Position numbers and translations under genes: made by a program
Shown here: one piece after another, positions 27,892 to 38,102 of the stretch
Layout of the letters: every line of letters starts with the position of its first letter
Position numbering within the stretch: position 1 is the stretch's first letter
Source of the DNA: Borreliella andersonii
GTDB lineage: Bacteria > Spirochaetota > Spirochaetia > Borreliales > Borreliaceae
Reading direction: 5' to 3'
Length of the DNA: 64,000 nt
NCBI RefSeq assembly: GCF_032595875.1
Contig: NZ_CP132457.1
Location: forward strand, 62,001-126,000
The notes under the pieces: model-generated
The model's input: only the letters and a program-made list of their open reading frames with translations
Databases searched by the model: none
What the model was told of the DNA's origin: nothing

Positions 27892-29619
27892 CTAAATTGC
27901 CTTTTTAAAATTTATTAACTCACTCAAAGCATGTTCCAATTTATTAAACTTATAATCTTTAAAAAAAGAAAGATTCATGTCTAAAAGATTTTGCCTTAAT
28001 TCATTTATAAAATCTCTCGCTTGAAGCTTATCGAAAAACTCAAAGTTGGTTTTAAGAATATTGTAAACTATATCAAACATATAATTTTGACGCTCAGAAC
28101 TTACAGCAGCATCAACAGAATCAAATGAATTTTGTTGTAAATAGCATGAATCAAGAAGTTCAGACTTCAAATAAATCAAAAAATCCTCATTACTTATACC
28201 CTCTTCACCAACAACTTTCATCATTTGATTAATTTCATTACCTTTCACCAAAAAAGATCTTGCATATTCGGTTTTTTCAGAATCAATAACACCTTTATAT
28301 TTACTCCAAGATTCAAGAGGACTAATAGCTGGAAATTTCCTAGCATCAGACCTTTCTCTTGTAAGTCCGTGAAATGCTCCTACAACCTTTAAGGTTGCTT
28401 GAGTAACTGGCTCTTCAAAATTACCACCAGCAGGGCTTACAGAACCACCAACTGTCACAGATCCAATATCACCATTATTAAGAACCACAATTCCTGCCCT
28501 TTCATAAAAGGAAGCAATAATAGACTCAAGATACGCCGGAAAAGCCTCTTCACCAGGAATTTCTTCAAGACGACCAGACATTTCTCTCATAGCTTGCGCC
28601 CATCTTGAAGTTGAATCTGCCAAAAGAAGAATATCAAGACCCATTTGCCTGTAATACTCACCAATAGTAATAGCAGTATAAACAGAAGCTTCTCTGGCTG
28701 CAACTGGCATTGAAGATGTATTACAAATAATACAAGTTCTATCCATTAAAGATTTACCGGTTTTTGGATCCATTAACTCAGGAAATTCCTTAAGAGTTTC
28801 TACCACTTCTCCTGCTCTCTCACCACAAGCTGCAATAATCACTACATCAACATCAGCATTTCGACTTGTAACCTGCTGAAGAACTGTTTTCCCAGCTCCA
28901 AAAGGACCTGGAATGCAAAAAGTTCCCCCTTTGGCAACTGGGAAAAATGTATCTATAATTCTAGTTTGAGTCAACATAGGCTCACTAGGGATAAGCCGTT
29001 TCTTATAATTAGTGATAGGAATTTTAACGGGCCAATGAAAAGACATTGTAATATTATGCCTCATACCAGAATCATCTTCAATTACAGCAATTTGCTCATC
29101 AATAGAATAATCACCATCATTTACAATCTCAACAATTTTATAAGTATCTCTTTTATAAAATGGAACCATTATTTGATGGTGAACAGTTCCCTCAATCACA
29201 AAACCTAAAAAATCTCCTGCAATAACGATGTCTCCAACTTTGGAGGTTTTTTTAAAATTCCACTTTTTGTCTTTATTTAAGGGCCTTAAATATACACCCC
29301 TTTCCAAAAAAAATCCACATTGAATAGCCAATTCAGGCAAAGGATTTTGAAGCCCATCATACACTTGAGTTAAAAGACCCGGTCCGAGTTCAACTGTTAA
29401 AAGTTTGTCTGTAAATTCAACTAAATCTCCAACAGATATCCCTTTTGTCAATTCAAAAACTTGTGCATCAACTTCATTACCTCTAATACGAATTACTTCT
29501 GCTTTTAAATTTCTACCAGCAGTCTTTACAAATAAAACTTCATTCATAGAAACTGAACCTTCTACCTCAATAGTAACTAAGTTTCCATTAACTCCAACAA
29601 CTTTTCCTTTTGTATCCAT
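27892..29619 (-). CDS. atpA: V-type ATPase catalytic subunit A
   Basis: 575 residues. Walker A is GPFGAGKTVLQQ, followed by AACGERAGEVVETLKEFPEL with the catalytic Glu and finger Arg regions, and SRWAQAMREMSGRLEEIPGEE. The N-terminal non-homologous insert typical of A subunits is present (about 110-185). It hydrolyses ATP, or makes it, to drive the rotor. It is located between the DUF2764 gene and B. Confidence 0.97.
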   Translation of the reverse strand: MDTKGKVVGVNGNLVTIEVEGSVSMNEVLFVKTAGRNLKAEVIRIRGNEVDAQVFELTKGISVGDLVEFTDKLLTVELGPGLLTQVYDGLQNPLPELAIQCGFFLERGVYLRPLNKDKKWNFKKTSKVGDIVIAGDFLGFVIEGTVHHQIMVPFYKRDTYKIVEIVNDGDYSIDEQIAVIEDDSGMRHNITMSFHWPVKIPITNYKKRLIPSEPMLTQTRIIDTFFPVAKGGTFCIPGPFGAGKTVLQQVTSRNADVDVVIIAACGERAGEVVETLKEFPELMDPKTGKSLMDRTCIICNTSSMPVAAREASVYTAITIGEYYRQMGLDILLLADSTSRWAQAMREMSGRLEEIPGEEAFPAYLESIIASFYERAGIVVLNNGDIGSVTVGGSVSPAGGNFEEPVTQATLKVVGAFHGLTRERSDARKFPAISPLESWSKYKGVIDSEKTEYARSFLVKGNEINQMMKVVGEEGISNEDFLIYLKSELLDSCYLQQNSFDSVDAAVSSERQNYMFDIVYNILKTNFEFFDKLQARDFINELRQNLLDMNLSFFKDYKFNKLEHALSELINFKKAI

Positions 29620-29632
29620 TTAAATTCCTTTT

Positions 29633-30178
29633 CTAAACTTTTTCATCAGTTTTATCAATTAAATTTTTACAAATATTGTCAAAATTTTGACTACCTAATT
29701 TTTCTTTAAATAAATCATGCCTTAAAAATAACCTTAACTTTAAACAGTAAATTATTAATTTTTCAAAATCAAATTCATGCCCAACCTCAAGATCAGTTAA
29801 AAATTGCCACTTAATAAGGTCAAAACTTAATTCTATTTCAAAAGGATTTTCTTTCAAGCAGATATTTTTCAAAATACTTAGATGGTAACTTGAAAAATAA
29901 GTAGATTCTAAATAAAAATCCTTAGACAACCCCAATTTCTCCGACCTTAAAGCTGCAAGTGTATATCTTATTGTATCTTCAAAATCAAGAAAAAGATCAA
30001 TAACTCTTGATTTACCCCTATCTACCTTAGATTTTAACAATCCTTTTAAAAAATCAAAGTCCTTTTTACTTAAAGAAATTTCGACATTATTCAAAAAATC
30101 TGAAACACTATAATTTTTCAAAGATTTTAAATCAATATAAGGCAAAGAAGATAAAACATAATAATATGAATCCAACAC
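29633..30178 (-). CDS. DUF2764-like protein in the V-ATPase operon
   Basis: 181 residues, helical, opening with [14 protein letters not shown], which resembles the YYxLVAxLPxL start of DUF2764. That family occurs between subunits E and A in spirochaete and Bacteroidetes V-ATPase operons. The operon lacks a recognisable subunit C, and this protein occupies its place, so it may be the C (d-type) rotor-to-ring connector; that is inference. It ends 13 bases before subunit A. Confidence 0.75.
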   Translation of the reverse strand: MLDSYYYVLSSLPYIDLKSLKNYSVSDFLNNVEISLSKKDFDFLKGLLKSKVDRGKSRVIDLFLDFEDTIRYTLAALRSEKLGLSKDFYLESTYFSSYHLSILKNICLKENPFEIELSFDLIKWQFLTDLEVGHEFDFEKLIIYCLKLRLFLRHDLFKEKLGSQNFDNICKNLIDKTDEKV

Positions 30179-30187
30179 AAAAATACC

Positions 30188-30787
30188 CTAGACCACTTTT
30201 ATTACTTCCTTAAATCTTGGATTAAGATAATCAAAAAGAATGTCTGCAATAGTTTCAGCCGAAAAATCATAATGCAAACCAATATTCTTTTTTTGAATCT
30301 TAAACCCTTTGCTTATGCCTCTGAAAGGCCTAAGCTCCATCTCTTCCTTAAGCTTATTACCAAGTTTTAGTCTTAATATCTGCTCTAAACTAGAAAAATC
30401 AGATTCATTTAATTGAATAACTAATTTTTCTCCCTTAGCCCATGAATCCGTTATTTTAATTATAAGCTCTGCCAAAAAATTATTATCACTAAAAACTTCC
30501 GCCACATTATCTTTTAAAGCATTTTCAAAAAGAGATTTGAGATTCTTTTCAACGCCAATAATTAAATCTCTTATTGCCTGACGAGAAGCTTCAAGGGCAT
30601 GACATTTATAATCATTAGCTTCTTTTTCTGATTTTGCCTTTAATGCTCTAGCAGCTTCTTCCGCTTTAACAATTATTTCTTCTGCCTCTCTTTTAGCCTT
30701 CAAAATAATATCATTAGATACTCTCTCGGCTTCTTCAAGCCCATCTTTTTTAATTTTATTTATCAGATCCTTTACCTCAAATTGCAT
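30188..30787 (-). CDS. atpE: V-type ATPase subunit E (peripheral stalk)
   Basis: 199 residues. The first 100 residues form a long charged helix (Glu/Lys/Ala-rich: AERVSNDIILKAKREAEEIIVKA), the rest a compact alpha/beta head. This is the standard E-subunit pattern. Subunit G/H, its usual partner, is not seen in the operon. It starts the ATPase gene run, 20 bases after the unknown gene upstream. Confidence 0.92.
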   Translation of the reverse strand: MQFEVKDLINKIKKDGLEEAERVSNDIILKAKREAEEIIVKAEEAARALKAKSEKEANDYKCHALEASRQAIRDLIIGVEKNLKSLFENALKDNVAEVFSDNNFLAELIIKITDSWAKGEKLVIQLNESDFSSLEQILRLKLGNKLKEEMELRPFRGISKGFKIQKKNIGLHYDFSAETIADILFDYLNPRFKEVIKVV

Positions 30788-30806
30788 TAAAACTCCTTAT
30801 CAAACA

Positions 30807-31193
30807 TTAAAAAATTGGCCCAATAATTTTATAAACATTGCCATCAAGCACTATATCAAGATTTTTGCTTGGAAATTTATTTTTAAGCCCTTCTCTGAAG
30901 ATTTCAATACCCCTTTTATTTATCTTATCCCAAAATTCATCATCAACAAAATTTAAAGTTAATACCTCAATAATAATCAAATAACCTCTTCCAAACTTAG
31001 ATCCATAGCCTGACGTAAAAGTCGTTGTAACGCTAAAAAGACCATCTAAAAGACCATTTGCAGCCTTACCCCTAAAAGGTCTATTGGGGTGAATATCATA
31101 AGAATTACCAAATTCATTCTCAAGCACAAAATCAACATCAAGACAAATATGAAATAATACATTTTCAAATTCATTAAATTTTGATATATTCAC
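30807..31193 (-). CDS. Small conserved protein of unknown function upstream of the V-ATPase
   Basis: 128 residues, soluble, with a glycine-rich middle (GLLDGLFSVTTTFTSGYGSKFGRGYLIIIEV) and a hydrophobic, strand-forming C-terminus ending IVLDGNVYKIIGPIF. No cysteine cluster or catalytic motif is visible. It lies five bases after mutS2 and 20 before subunit E, so it is co-transcribed with both. I do not recognise it outside spirochaetes. Confidence 0.72.
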   Translation of the reverse strand: MNISKFNEFENVLFHICLDVDFVLENEFGNSYDIHPNRPFRGKAANGLLDGLFSVTTTFTSGYGSKFGRGYLIIIEVLTLNFVDDEFWDKINKRGIEIFREGLKNKFPSKNLDIVLDGNVYKIIGPIF

Positions 31194-31198
31194 TTAAA

Positions 31199-33541
31199 CT
31201 AAATCTCAACTATAGTCTTCCCAGACCCACCATCACTAGGATGAGCAAAATAATATTTTCTAATAAACTTCAATTCTTTTAGTAAATTGTGAACTTCTCT
31301 CATAAGATGGCCCTCCCCTTTTCCATGAATAATCTCAAATTTATTAATGCCATTTAATATAATATTATCTATTTTCTTATTCAAAAAGTCTAGAGCATCA
31401 ACAGACCTCATACCCCTAATATCAATGGCAAAACTTAATAAATTTTCCTTATTATAATCAATTGAAAAATTAAAATTTTTGCCATCCTCTTTTTTTTCTT
31501 TAAAGTTTTCCAAAGATATCTCTGAACTAGAAACACTAACATTAAAAGCACCCACATTAACCGTGACCTTCTTTTTTGAGATACCGACTATTTTTCCTTT
31601 TGTATTAGAATTTAATATTTTAACTCTATCTCCTATTTTAAAATCTACAACCATATTTTTCTTATTGTTAAGAGAATTTACTTTATTTAACTTGAGGTTT
31701 ACATTTTTTTCCAAATCTGATATAAAAGCTTTATTCTTCGCAACATTAATATTGCCCTCTTTTATTTCTCTAACCAAATTTTCTAAAACTTTTCTTGAAT
31801 TTTTCAAAAATTCATTCTGCTCATTTAAAAGCTCTTTCTCAATATTTTTTTCCTTTAATAGAAGATCTTGATAAAAATTTTCTAACTCTTTTTCTTGCAA
31901 TTCTATTTGAATTAATTTCTTATCCATACTTTCTTTAATTGAAAGTAAATCCTTTTCTTTTTCTATTAATTTTTCTAAAATTTCATTAATTTCTGTTTTT
32001 TGAGATGAATAAATTTCATTAGCACGAATTACTATATTTCTGTCAATCAAAGCCCTACTAGCAACATTAAACGCATAGCTTTCACCAGGAATGGAAAAAA
32101 TTAAATTATAATTAGGCTGCATCGTCTCTAAATCCATCCGCATAGAAGCATTAACAACGCCTTCATGGGTATATGCAAAATATTTAAGAGCATTATAATG
32201 CGTTGATATTAAAACATAAGAATTAATATTGATTAAATATTCAAGAATTGAAATAGCAAGCGCCTGCCCTTGATCAATGTCTGTCCCTGAGCAAAATTCA
32301 TCAAATATTACAAGGCTATTTTTTGTAGTATGTTTTAAAATATAAGAAACATTACTCATATGGCTTGAAAAAGTTGAAAGAGAATTAGAGATTGACTGCT
32401 CATCACCAATGTCAATAAAAATATTATCAAAAATTTTAAAAGTGCTAGACTCGCCAACAACAATAGGAATCCCAAATTGAAACATTGCACTAAGTAGTCC
32501 AACTGTCTTTAAAGTTACCGTTTTCCCACCAGCATTAGGACCAGTAATAATTACAATACGATTCTCAGCAGGAGTAAAAGTTATTGCCTTTGGATCCTTT
32601 AATAAAGGATGATGTGCATCAAAAATATTTAATACATTTGAAATTTCGGGAAATGTCCCTTTAGTTTTAATTCCATAAATCGCTCGTGCTTTTAAAGAAT
32701 CATAATACAAAAAATTATTATAAAGATTATCTAAAATAACAATGTTGCTATGAACTTTAGCAGAAAGATTTCGTAAAATTTTTAAAATTATTCTCTCTCT
32801 TTCTAAACTCAAATAATTTAATCTATTGTTATCATTTACAATATCACTTGGTTCAATATAATATGTTTCACCTGATGACGAAATAGAAATAATATTACCC
32901 TTAATTTTACCTTTAAAATTAGACTTAAGAGCAAGGGTATATTTATTCGATTTATAATAAACAGAACTAGAAGTCAAATATTCTGCGTTCAAACTAATTA
33001 TTTTTTTTATCTGATTTTCAACTCGTCTATTTAAATTTTTAATTTCAAATTCAATCGAATCATATTCTTTTACAACACCACTTCTCAATTCAAGAGCATC
33101 AACGTCTATATGCTCTTTCAATTCATTAAGTAAATTTTTTAGCTCTGGGCTTAAAAATAATAAATCAGATAAAATCTGAACATCAAGATGCGTGATATCA
33201 CTATTCTTATTCAAGAATAAATTTATTCTTAAAATCTCATCTAAAAACACTGCAATATCTCTTAAATTTTCAATAGAAACTCTTGAATTTTCTTTTGATA
33301 ATAATGAAATAGGATATTTTAAACTATTTATAAAAGAGTTTGGATATCCTTTGTAATTTTCAAAAAGCATCCTAATCAGACTTACAAAAGAAAACAGTTT
33401 TTCTAAACTTTCTCTTGTTTTTAATATTTTCTGACTACTTAGTAAATCAACAGTGTCTGGATTAGAAACGTATTTGGATACTAAAGATAAAATTTCATAA
33501 AAATCAATATTTTTCAAATATTTATCTTGTTCATCCTGCAT
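31199..33541 (-). CDS. mutS2: MutS2 ATPase with Smr endonuclease domain
   Basis: 780 residues. The MutS core ATPase has Walker [18 protein letters not shown] (about 335), Walker [13 protein letters not shown], and STHYNALK. There is a long coiled coil at about 515-620, then a KOW-like segment, then a C-terminal Smr domain ([15 protein letters not shown] ... [10 protein letters not shown]). The mismatch-binding N-domain of MutS is absent. MutS2 suppresses recombination or rescues collided ribosomes in other bacteria; the role here is unknown. The start overlaps rsgA's end by 11 bases. Confidence 0.95.
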   Translation of the reverse strand: MQDEQDKYLKNIDFYEILSLVSKYVSNPDTVDLLSSQKILKTRESLEKLFSFVSLIRMLFENYKGYPNSFINSLKYPISLLSKENSRVSIENLRDIAVFLDEILRINLFLNKNSDITHLDVQILSDLLFLSPELKNLLNELKEHIDVDALELRSGVVKEYDSIEFEIKNLNRRVENQIKKIISLNAEYLTSSSVYYKSNKYTLALKSNFKGKIKGNIISISSSGETYYIEPSDIVNDNNRLNYLSLERERIILKILRNLSAKVHSNIVILDNLYNNFLYYDSLKARAIYGIKTKGTFPEISNVLNIFDAHHPLLKDPKAITFTPAENRIVIITGPNAGGKTVTLKTVGLLSAMFQFGIPIVVGESSTFKIFDNIFIDIGDEQSISNSLSTFSSHMSNVSYILKHTTKNSLVIFDEFCSGTDIDQGQALAISILEYLININSYVLISTHYNALKYFAYTHEGVVNASMRMDLETMQPNYNLIFSIPGESYAFNVASRALIDRNIVIRANEIYSSQKTEINEILEKLIEKEKDLLSIKESMDKKLIQIELQEKELENFYQDLLLKEKNIEKELLNEQNEFLKNSRKVLENLVREIKEGNINVAKNKAFISDLEKNVNLKLNKVNSLNNKKNMVVDFKIGDRVKILNSNTKGKIVGISKKKVTVNVGAFNVSVSSSEISLENFKEKKEDGKNFNFSIDYNKENLLSFAIDIRGMRSVDALDFLNKKIDNIILNGINKFEIIHGKGEGHLMREVHNLLKELKFIRKYYFAHPSDGGSGKTIVEI

Positions 33542-34454
33542 AATTTTTATAATTTTTAAGCTCTGACAAAATCTTCAAATAGCTTTCATATCTAAATTTA
33601 GAAATCCCATTGCCTAAAGAACTTGTAACAAAACAACAAGGTTCGCTAACATGCAAACAGGATTTATATTTACAAAAACTAGCAAAGTTTTCAAACTCTT
33701 TAAAATAATACTTAAGACTCTCAAAGGGCAATGTTTCAATTCCAAACTCCTTTATTCCTGGAGTATCAACTATTATTCCGCTCTCAGAATGAAATGATAT
33801 TGAATAAACGGTAGTATGTTTTCCTCTAGAATACTTGTGTGAAATTTCATTTACAGATTGAGAAGCTCTTGAATCAATCAAATTTATCAAAGAAGACTTA
33901 CCAACACCAGACTGACCAATAAAAGAAGTTCTTGTATTTTTCAAAACCTCTTTTACTTCTTCAATACCCTCAAAAGTTTTAACAGAAGTTTTTAAAACCT
34001 TGTATCCTAGATTTTCATAAATTTCAGAAAATTCTTGTGCTCTTTGGCTTATTCCTTTGTCAATTTTATTAATCACAATAATAGGAACAATATTTTGTTC
34101 TTCTGCAACAATAAGAACTCTATCAATAAAAAAATTTTTCATCTCAGGAAAATTAGCAGAACTTACAATCAAAACATTATCAATATTAGAAACAATTGTT
34201 TGCCTAAGATCTGCTTTCTTGTTATAACGCCAAAGAATATTTCTTCTATTTAATCGCTTATCAATATACACTTTGCGAGATCCATAAATATACCCTAAGA
34301 CTATATCCCCCGGAACTAAAGGACTGTACTCCTTAAAACCTGTTTCTAATACCTTGCCCTTGAAAATTCCTTCATAAATTAACTTGCTGTTAAGCTCTAA
34401 AATAGAATATATATTATTAACTCCCCAAATAACTTCAAATTCAAGATAATTCAA
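33531..34454 (-). CDS. rsgA: RsgA, small-subunit ribosome biogenesis GTPase
   Basis: 307 residues; circularly permuted GTPase that checks 30S maturation. An OB fold comes first ([21 protein letters not shown]), then G4 INKID, G1 [13 protein letters not shown] and G3 DTPGIKEFG. The C-terminal zinc knuckle is [14 protein letters not shown]. The order G4-G5-G1-G2-G3 is diagnostic. It overlaps murI by four bases and mutS2 by 11. Confidence 0.96.
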   Translation of the reverse strand: MNYLEFEVIWGVNNIYSILELNSKLIYEGIFKGKVLETGFKEYSPLVPGDIVLGYIYGSRKVYIDKRLNRRNILWRYNKKADLRQTIVSNIDNVLIVSSANFPEMKNFFIDRVLIVAEEQNIVPIIVINKIDKGISQRAQEFSEIYENLGYKVLKTSVKTFEGIEEVKEVLKNTRTSFIGQSGVGKSSLINLIDSRASQSVNEISHKYSRGKHTTVYSISFHSESGIIVDTPGIKEFGIETLPFESLKYYFKEFENFASFCKYKSCLHVSEPCCFVTSSLGNGISKFRYESYLKILSELKNYKNYAG

Positions 34455-35233
34455 ACTATCATTCCTTTAAAGCGGAGATTATATTTTTTACAAAAATTTT
34501 GATAAAAAGTCAAATTTTTATTTCCGGTCAAATAAAATTCATCTACAAAATCAAAATCATTTTTATAATAATTACCTTTATGTTCTGGAAAATTCATTGA
34601 TCTAATAAGATTTTGCAACACCAATTCACGATTCTCATAAACAGGAATTTTCAAAAAATCTTCTATCATTGCCTTAAGATGCAAATAATGCGTGCATCCA
34701 AGAAAAACAATTTCTCTATCAGTATCTACAACTTCAAATTTCAAAGCTTCTAAACATCTAAGGGCATCTTTTCTGTACTTCTCTCCATATTCAACAAAAT
34801 TAACAAGCTCCCCAGCAGATTTTACAATCAAATCACTATGTATATTTACTTGATCTTTAACAAATTTGCTTTTAATAGTAGTATTTGTTGCAATCAAAAG
34901 AACTCTTTTTAAAGAAAGATCTGGAACTGAACTTACCTCTGGTAAAGTATAGACTAGTGGAAAAACAAAATTTAATTTATTGTATACATTAACAGAAATT
35001 GTATTACAAGCCAAAACCAATGCGCCAATACTATAAATTTTTTTAAGTTTATCAATCAAAAATAAAACTGCCTCTAAAAGATATTCGGGACTTTTTTCTC
35101 CATAAGGGAAATTTTTATTATCGGCAACATAAACATATTGGCATCTCCCTATTCTACTTTTAATATATTCAAAATAAGAAAGCCCTCCTATTCCTGAATC
35201 AAAAATAATTATTACTTCTTTGAAATTTTTCAT
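34451..35233 (-). CDS. murI: Glutamate racemase
   Basis: Makes D-glutamate for peptidoglycan. The 260-residue protein has the opening [15 protein letters not shown], then the two catalytic cysteines in [12 protein letters not shown] and [13 protein letters not shown]. It is the first gene of the long minus-strand run and shares a 150-base divergent region with asnS. Confidence 0.95.
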   Translation of the reverse strand: MKNFKEVIIIFDSGIGGLSYFEYIKSRIGRCQYVYVADNKNFPYGEKSPEYLLEAVLFLIDKLKKIYSIGALVLACNTISVNVYNKLNFVFPLVYTLPEVSSVPDLSLKRVLLIATNTTIKSKFVKDQVNIHSDLIVKSAGELVNFVEYGEKYRKDALRCLEALKFEVVDTDREIVFLGCTHYLHLKAMIEDFLKIPVYENRELVLQNLIRSMNFPEHKGNYYKNDFDFVDEFYLTGNKNLTFYQNFCKKYNLRFKGMIV

Positions 35234-35344
35234 TACAAAATAATAATCACCTCTAAAAGATAAAGTATAAATATTAATAAAGTTAATATCAAGAATTAAA
35301 ATAATAAAAATTGTTAAATGTTTTTTTAAAAAAAATTTTTAAGC

Positions 35345-35350
35345 TATAAT
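35345..35350 (+). promoter_or_regulatory. Probable -10 element of the asnS promoter
   Basis: Perfect TATAAT, 46 bases before the preferred ATG, after a T-rich tract at 35321-35327 in the -35 position. No clear -35 consensus. Confidence 0.45.
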
Positions 35351-35396
35351 AAAATTAATTTAGCAATATTAATAAGTATTTAGGATGATAAATAAA

Positions 35397-36785
35397 ATGT
35401 TTGCAAGCATTAAAGATATTTTAAAAAAACCAATTTTAAACAACAATGTTACAATAAACGGCTGGATTAGAACCAAAAGAAGCAATGGCAAGATTGGATT
35501 TATAGAAATTAATGATGGGTCAACGCTTAAGGGAATTCAAGCTGTAATAAACGAAGAAGAAAATCAATTTAGTGAAAAAGATCTAAAAAAATTAACAACA
35601 GGAGCAAGTATATCATTAACGGGCCTATTAGTAGAAAGTCCCGCAAAAGGGCAAAATTACGAAATAAAAACACATAGTTTTAATGTAATCGGAGAAACAA
35701 ACCCAGAAACTTACCCATTGCAAAAGAAAAGACATTCTTTTGAATTTTTAAGAGAAATACCTCATTTAAGAATACGAACCAACACATTTGGAGCTATTGC
35801 TAGGGTAAAAAATAAAATTTCATACAAAATCCATGAATATTTCCAAAAAAATGGTTTCTTTTATATTAATACGCCAATAATTACATCAAATGATGGAGAA
35901 GGTGCTGGAGAAATGTTTAGAGTTTCCACACTAAAATTCAATAAACCAAACAATGCTCTTGACAATATCGATTTTAAAGACGATTTTTTTGGAAAAGAAG
36001 CTTTTCTCTCTGTCACTGGCCAATTGCATGGAGAAGCATATGCAATGGCTTTATCCAAAATATATACATTCGGCCCAACATTTAGAGCAGAAAATTCTAA
36101 CACCGCACGCCACGCTTCAGAATTTTGGATGATAGAACCAGAAATGGCTTTTTATAAGCTTAACGACAATATTGCCCTAGCAGAAGATCTCTTGAAATAT
36201 CTTTTAAGTTCAATTTTAAACGAATGCTCACAAGATATGGATTTTTTAGAAAATTACATTGAAAAAGGTCTGATCAAAAAACTAGAAAATGTAATAAATT
36301 CAAATTTTGAGGTTATTACCTATACTAAAGCAATTGAAATTCTTGAAAACTCAAAAAAAAATTTTGAAATAAAACCTTACTGGGGAATAGACCTTCAAAC
36401 AGATCACGAAAGATACCTAACAGAAAAGACCTTTAAAAAACCGGTAGTGGTCGTTGATTATCCAAAAAATTTCAAAGCATTTTACATGAAAGCAAATAAA
36501 GATAATAAAACCGTTAAGGCAATGGACATACTTGTTCCAAAAATTGGAGAAATTGTGGGAGGAAGCGAAAGAGAAGATGACCTGCAAAAATTAGAAAATA
36601 GAATAAAAGAATTAAACCTAAACATTGAAAATCTAAACTGGTATCTTGATTTAAGAAGATTTGGCTCGGTTCCTCATTCTGGATTTGGACTTGGCCTTGA
36701 AAGATTGGTCCAATACTCAACAGGAATATCTAATATAAGAGATTCAATACCATTCCCAAGAACTCCTAAAAATCTTTATTTTTAA
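35397..36785 (+). CDS. asnS: Asparaginyl-tRNA synthetase
   Basis: Class II synthetase charging tRNA-Asn. About 462 residues: anticodon-binding OB fold (VTINGWIRTKRSNGKIGFIEIND), motif 2 FRAENSNTARHASEFWMIEPE, and motif 3 GFGLGLERLVQYSTGISNIRD. AsnRS rather than AspRS is shown by the Asn-type EFWMIEPE block and overall length. An in-frame ATG at 35385 would add MINK; it lies directly on top of the AGG ribosome-binding site, so I prefer 35397. Confidence 0.96.
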   Translation: MFASIKDILKKPILNNNVTINGWIRTKRSNGKIGFIEINDGSTLKGIQAVINEEENQFSEKDLKKLTTGASISLTGLLVESPAKGQNYEIKTHSFNVIGETNPETYPLQKKRHSFEFLREIPHLRIRTNTFGAIARVKNKISYKIHEYFQKNGFFYINTPIITSNDGEGAGEMFRVSTLKFNKPNNALDNIDFKDDFFGKEAFLSVTGQLHGEAYAMALSKIYTFGPTFRAENSNTARHASEFWMIEPEMAFYKLNDNIALAEDLLKYLLSSILNECSQDMDFLENYIEKGLIKKLENVINSNFEVITYTKAIEILENSKKNFEIKPYWGIDLQTDHERYLTEKTFKKPVVVVDYPKNFKAFYMKANKDNKTVKAMDILVPKIGEIVGGSEREDDLQKLENRIKELNLNIENLNWYLDLRRFGSVPHSGFGLGLERLVQYSTGISNIRDSIPFPRTPKNLYF

Positions 36786-36806
36786 TCAAAAAAAGGAAAT
36801 AAAAAG

Positions 36807-37328
36807 ATGAAATTAATAAAATTTTATAAGTTAATGCTACTCTTTCTTTTTGCAACAAGATTATTTTCAGTAAAAGATGAAAAATTAAACAATAAATTGG
36901 AATTATTTTCAAACGTAGAAACAAAAATAAAAAAAAAATCTAAGACTTACGATTCAAATCCAAGCAGCAAAAACACCGAAAAAGAATCAATTTTCAAAAG
37001 AGATACAAACAATGAAAAAAATATAAATTCCAATATATACATACAAAAATCAAAAAAAATTAATTACCCCAACAAAAATTTAGGCAATAAGATCAATCAA
37101 AAAACTAAAAATAACGAAAATTTTACAACAACTAGTTATGTTAAAGTTTATCCTAACTATAAAGGTGATAACTTTCAAGAAATTAAAAATGCCAATAAAT
37201 TTCCAGTTAAAACCGAAAAAACTCATATGCTAATCGGCCCAATATTAAAAGATAATCTAGGAATAATAATTAAAATGCTAAAAACAAAGGGATATACTTT
37301 AATGGAATATATAGAGAACAATAATTAA
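36807..37328 (+). CDS. Secreted protein with possible SPOR-like C-terminus
   Basis: 173 residues. Signal peptide KFYKLMLLFLFATRLFS, then a low-complexity Lys/Asn/Ser region (about 20-105), then a short folded tail (YVKVYPNYKG ... MLIGPILKDNLGIIIKMLKTKGYTLMEYI). The tail has the strand-helix spacing of a SPOR repeat, including the hxIGPh turn; this is a weak match. AAGGAAAT is the ribosome-binding site. The end overlaps the convergent phosphoribosyltransferase by four bases. Confidence 0.75.
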   Translation: MKLIKFYKLMLLFLFATRLFSVKDEKLNNKLELFSNVETKIKKKSKTYDSNPSSKNTEKESIFKRDTNNEKNINSNIYIQKSKKINYPNKNLGNKINQKTKNNENFTTTSYVKVYPNYKGDNFQEIKNANKFPVKTEKTHMLIGPILKDNLGIIIKMLKTKGYTLMEYIENNN

Positions 37329-37918
37329 GATTTATTTTTTGCCAAAAATTTTAAAATCTCATCAAGTTCATCATCTATGTATTTAAAACTATTCTTATAT
37401 TCACTTTCATTTAATCCTACCAGCTCATGATTTCCATAATGAACCCAAGTATTTAATTCCTTTTGGTTAGAATATTTATTAACATAATAATCAGGAATAT
37501 AATCTGAGAATCCATGATCCTTATAATCATAAACTGCTATTTTAACATTTTTACTCTCTATACCTTTTTTTAAAACTTCATTTCTCAAATAAACAATAGT
37601 ACGACCTGTATCAAAAATGTCATCAACAAATAGCACTTTATCGCCTGCCCTTAAATATTTTGGATCATAAGTCCAACCATCTATCATTATCTTTTTTTGC
37701 TCATTTAAAATATCATAAGATCTAGCAACAACAGCAGCATATAAAAGAGGTTTATCTACTTTTACAAATTTAAAAAATTCGCTAATAATATTGCCAAGAT
37801 AGGCTCCTCCTCTCAAAGAGACATACATAATATCTGGAATAAATCCATCTTTATAAATTTTATAAGCAAGCTTAAATCCATTAATTCTTATCTCTTCATA
37901 AGAAACATATTTTTTCAT
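37325..37918 (-). CDS. Phosphoribosyltransferase (type I fold)
   Basis: 197 residues. The PRPP-binding motif is VLFVDDIFDTGRTIVYL, and the early strand-loop DIMYVSLRGGAYLGNIIS is the pyrophosphate loop region. This fits purine-type phosphoribosyltransferases (hypoxanthine/xanthine/guanine class); the base cannot be told from the sequence. In a purine-auxotrophic spirochaete it may salvage bases. It has its own upstream region of about 180 bases. Confidence 0.85.
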   Translation of the reverse strand: MKKYVSYEEIRINGFKLAYKIYKDGFIPDIMYVSLRGGAYLGNIISEFFKFVKVDKPLLYAAVVARSYDILNEQKKIMIDGWTYDPKYLRAGDKVLFVDDIFDTGRTIVYLRNEVLKKGIESKNVKIAVYDYKDHGFSDYIPDYYVNKYSNQKELNTWVHYGNHELVGLNESEYKNSFKYIDDELDEILKFLAKNKS

Positions 37919-38065
37919 AATTCAAATTTATTCCTTTTATTCTTTTCTAATAACAATAAAATTTATTTGATCAAAACATTTCACTTGCAAACTAACACAC
38001 AAATATTTACATAAAATAAAAACATTACAGACTAAAAGCTTTACAATTATATATAAAACAAAAAA

Positions 38066-38088
38066 GGGCTAAGATTAACTCTTAACCC
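38066..38088 (-). terminator. Rho-independent terminator of htrA
   Basis: On the minus strand: GGGTTAAGA, loop GTTAA, TCTTAGCCC (one mismatch), then TTTTTTGTTTT. It lies 15 bases after the htrA stop. Confidence 0.9.
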
Positions 38089-38102
38089 AAAACTAAAATT
38101 TA

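Noticed and set aside
31479..31871. Plus-strand frame opposite mutS2
   Set aside because: A Phe/Leu/Ser-rich antisense shadow of the coiled-coil region of mutS2.
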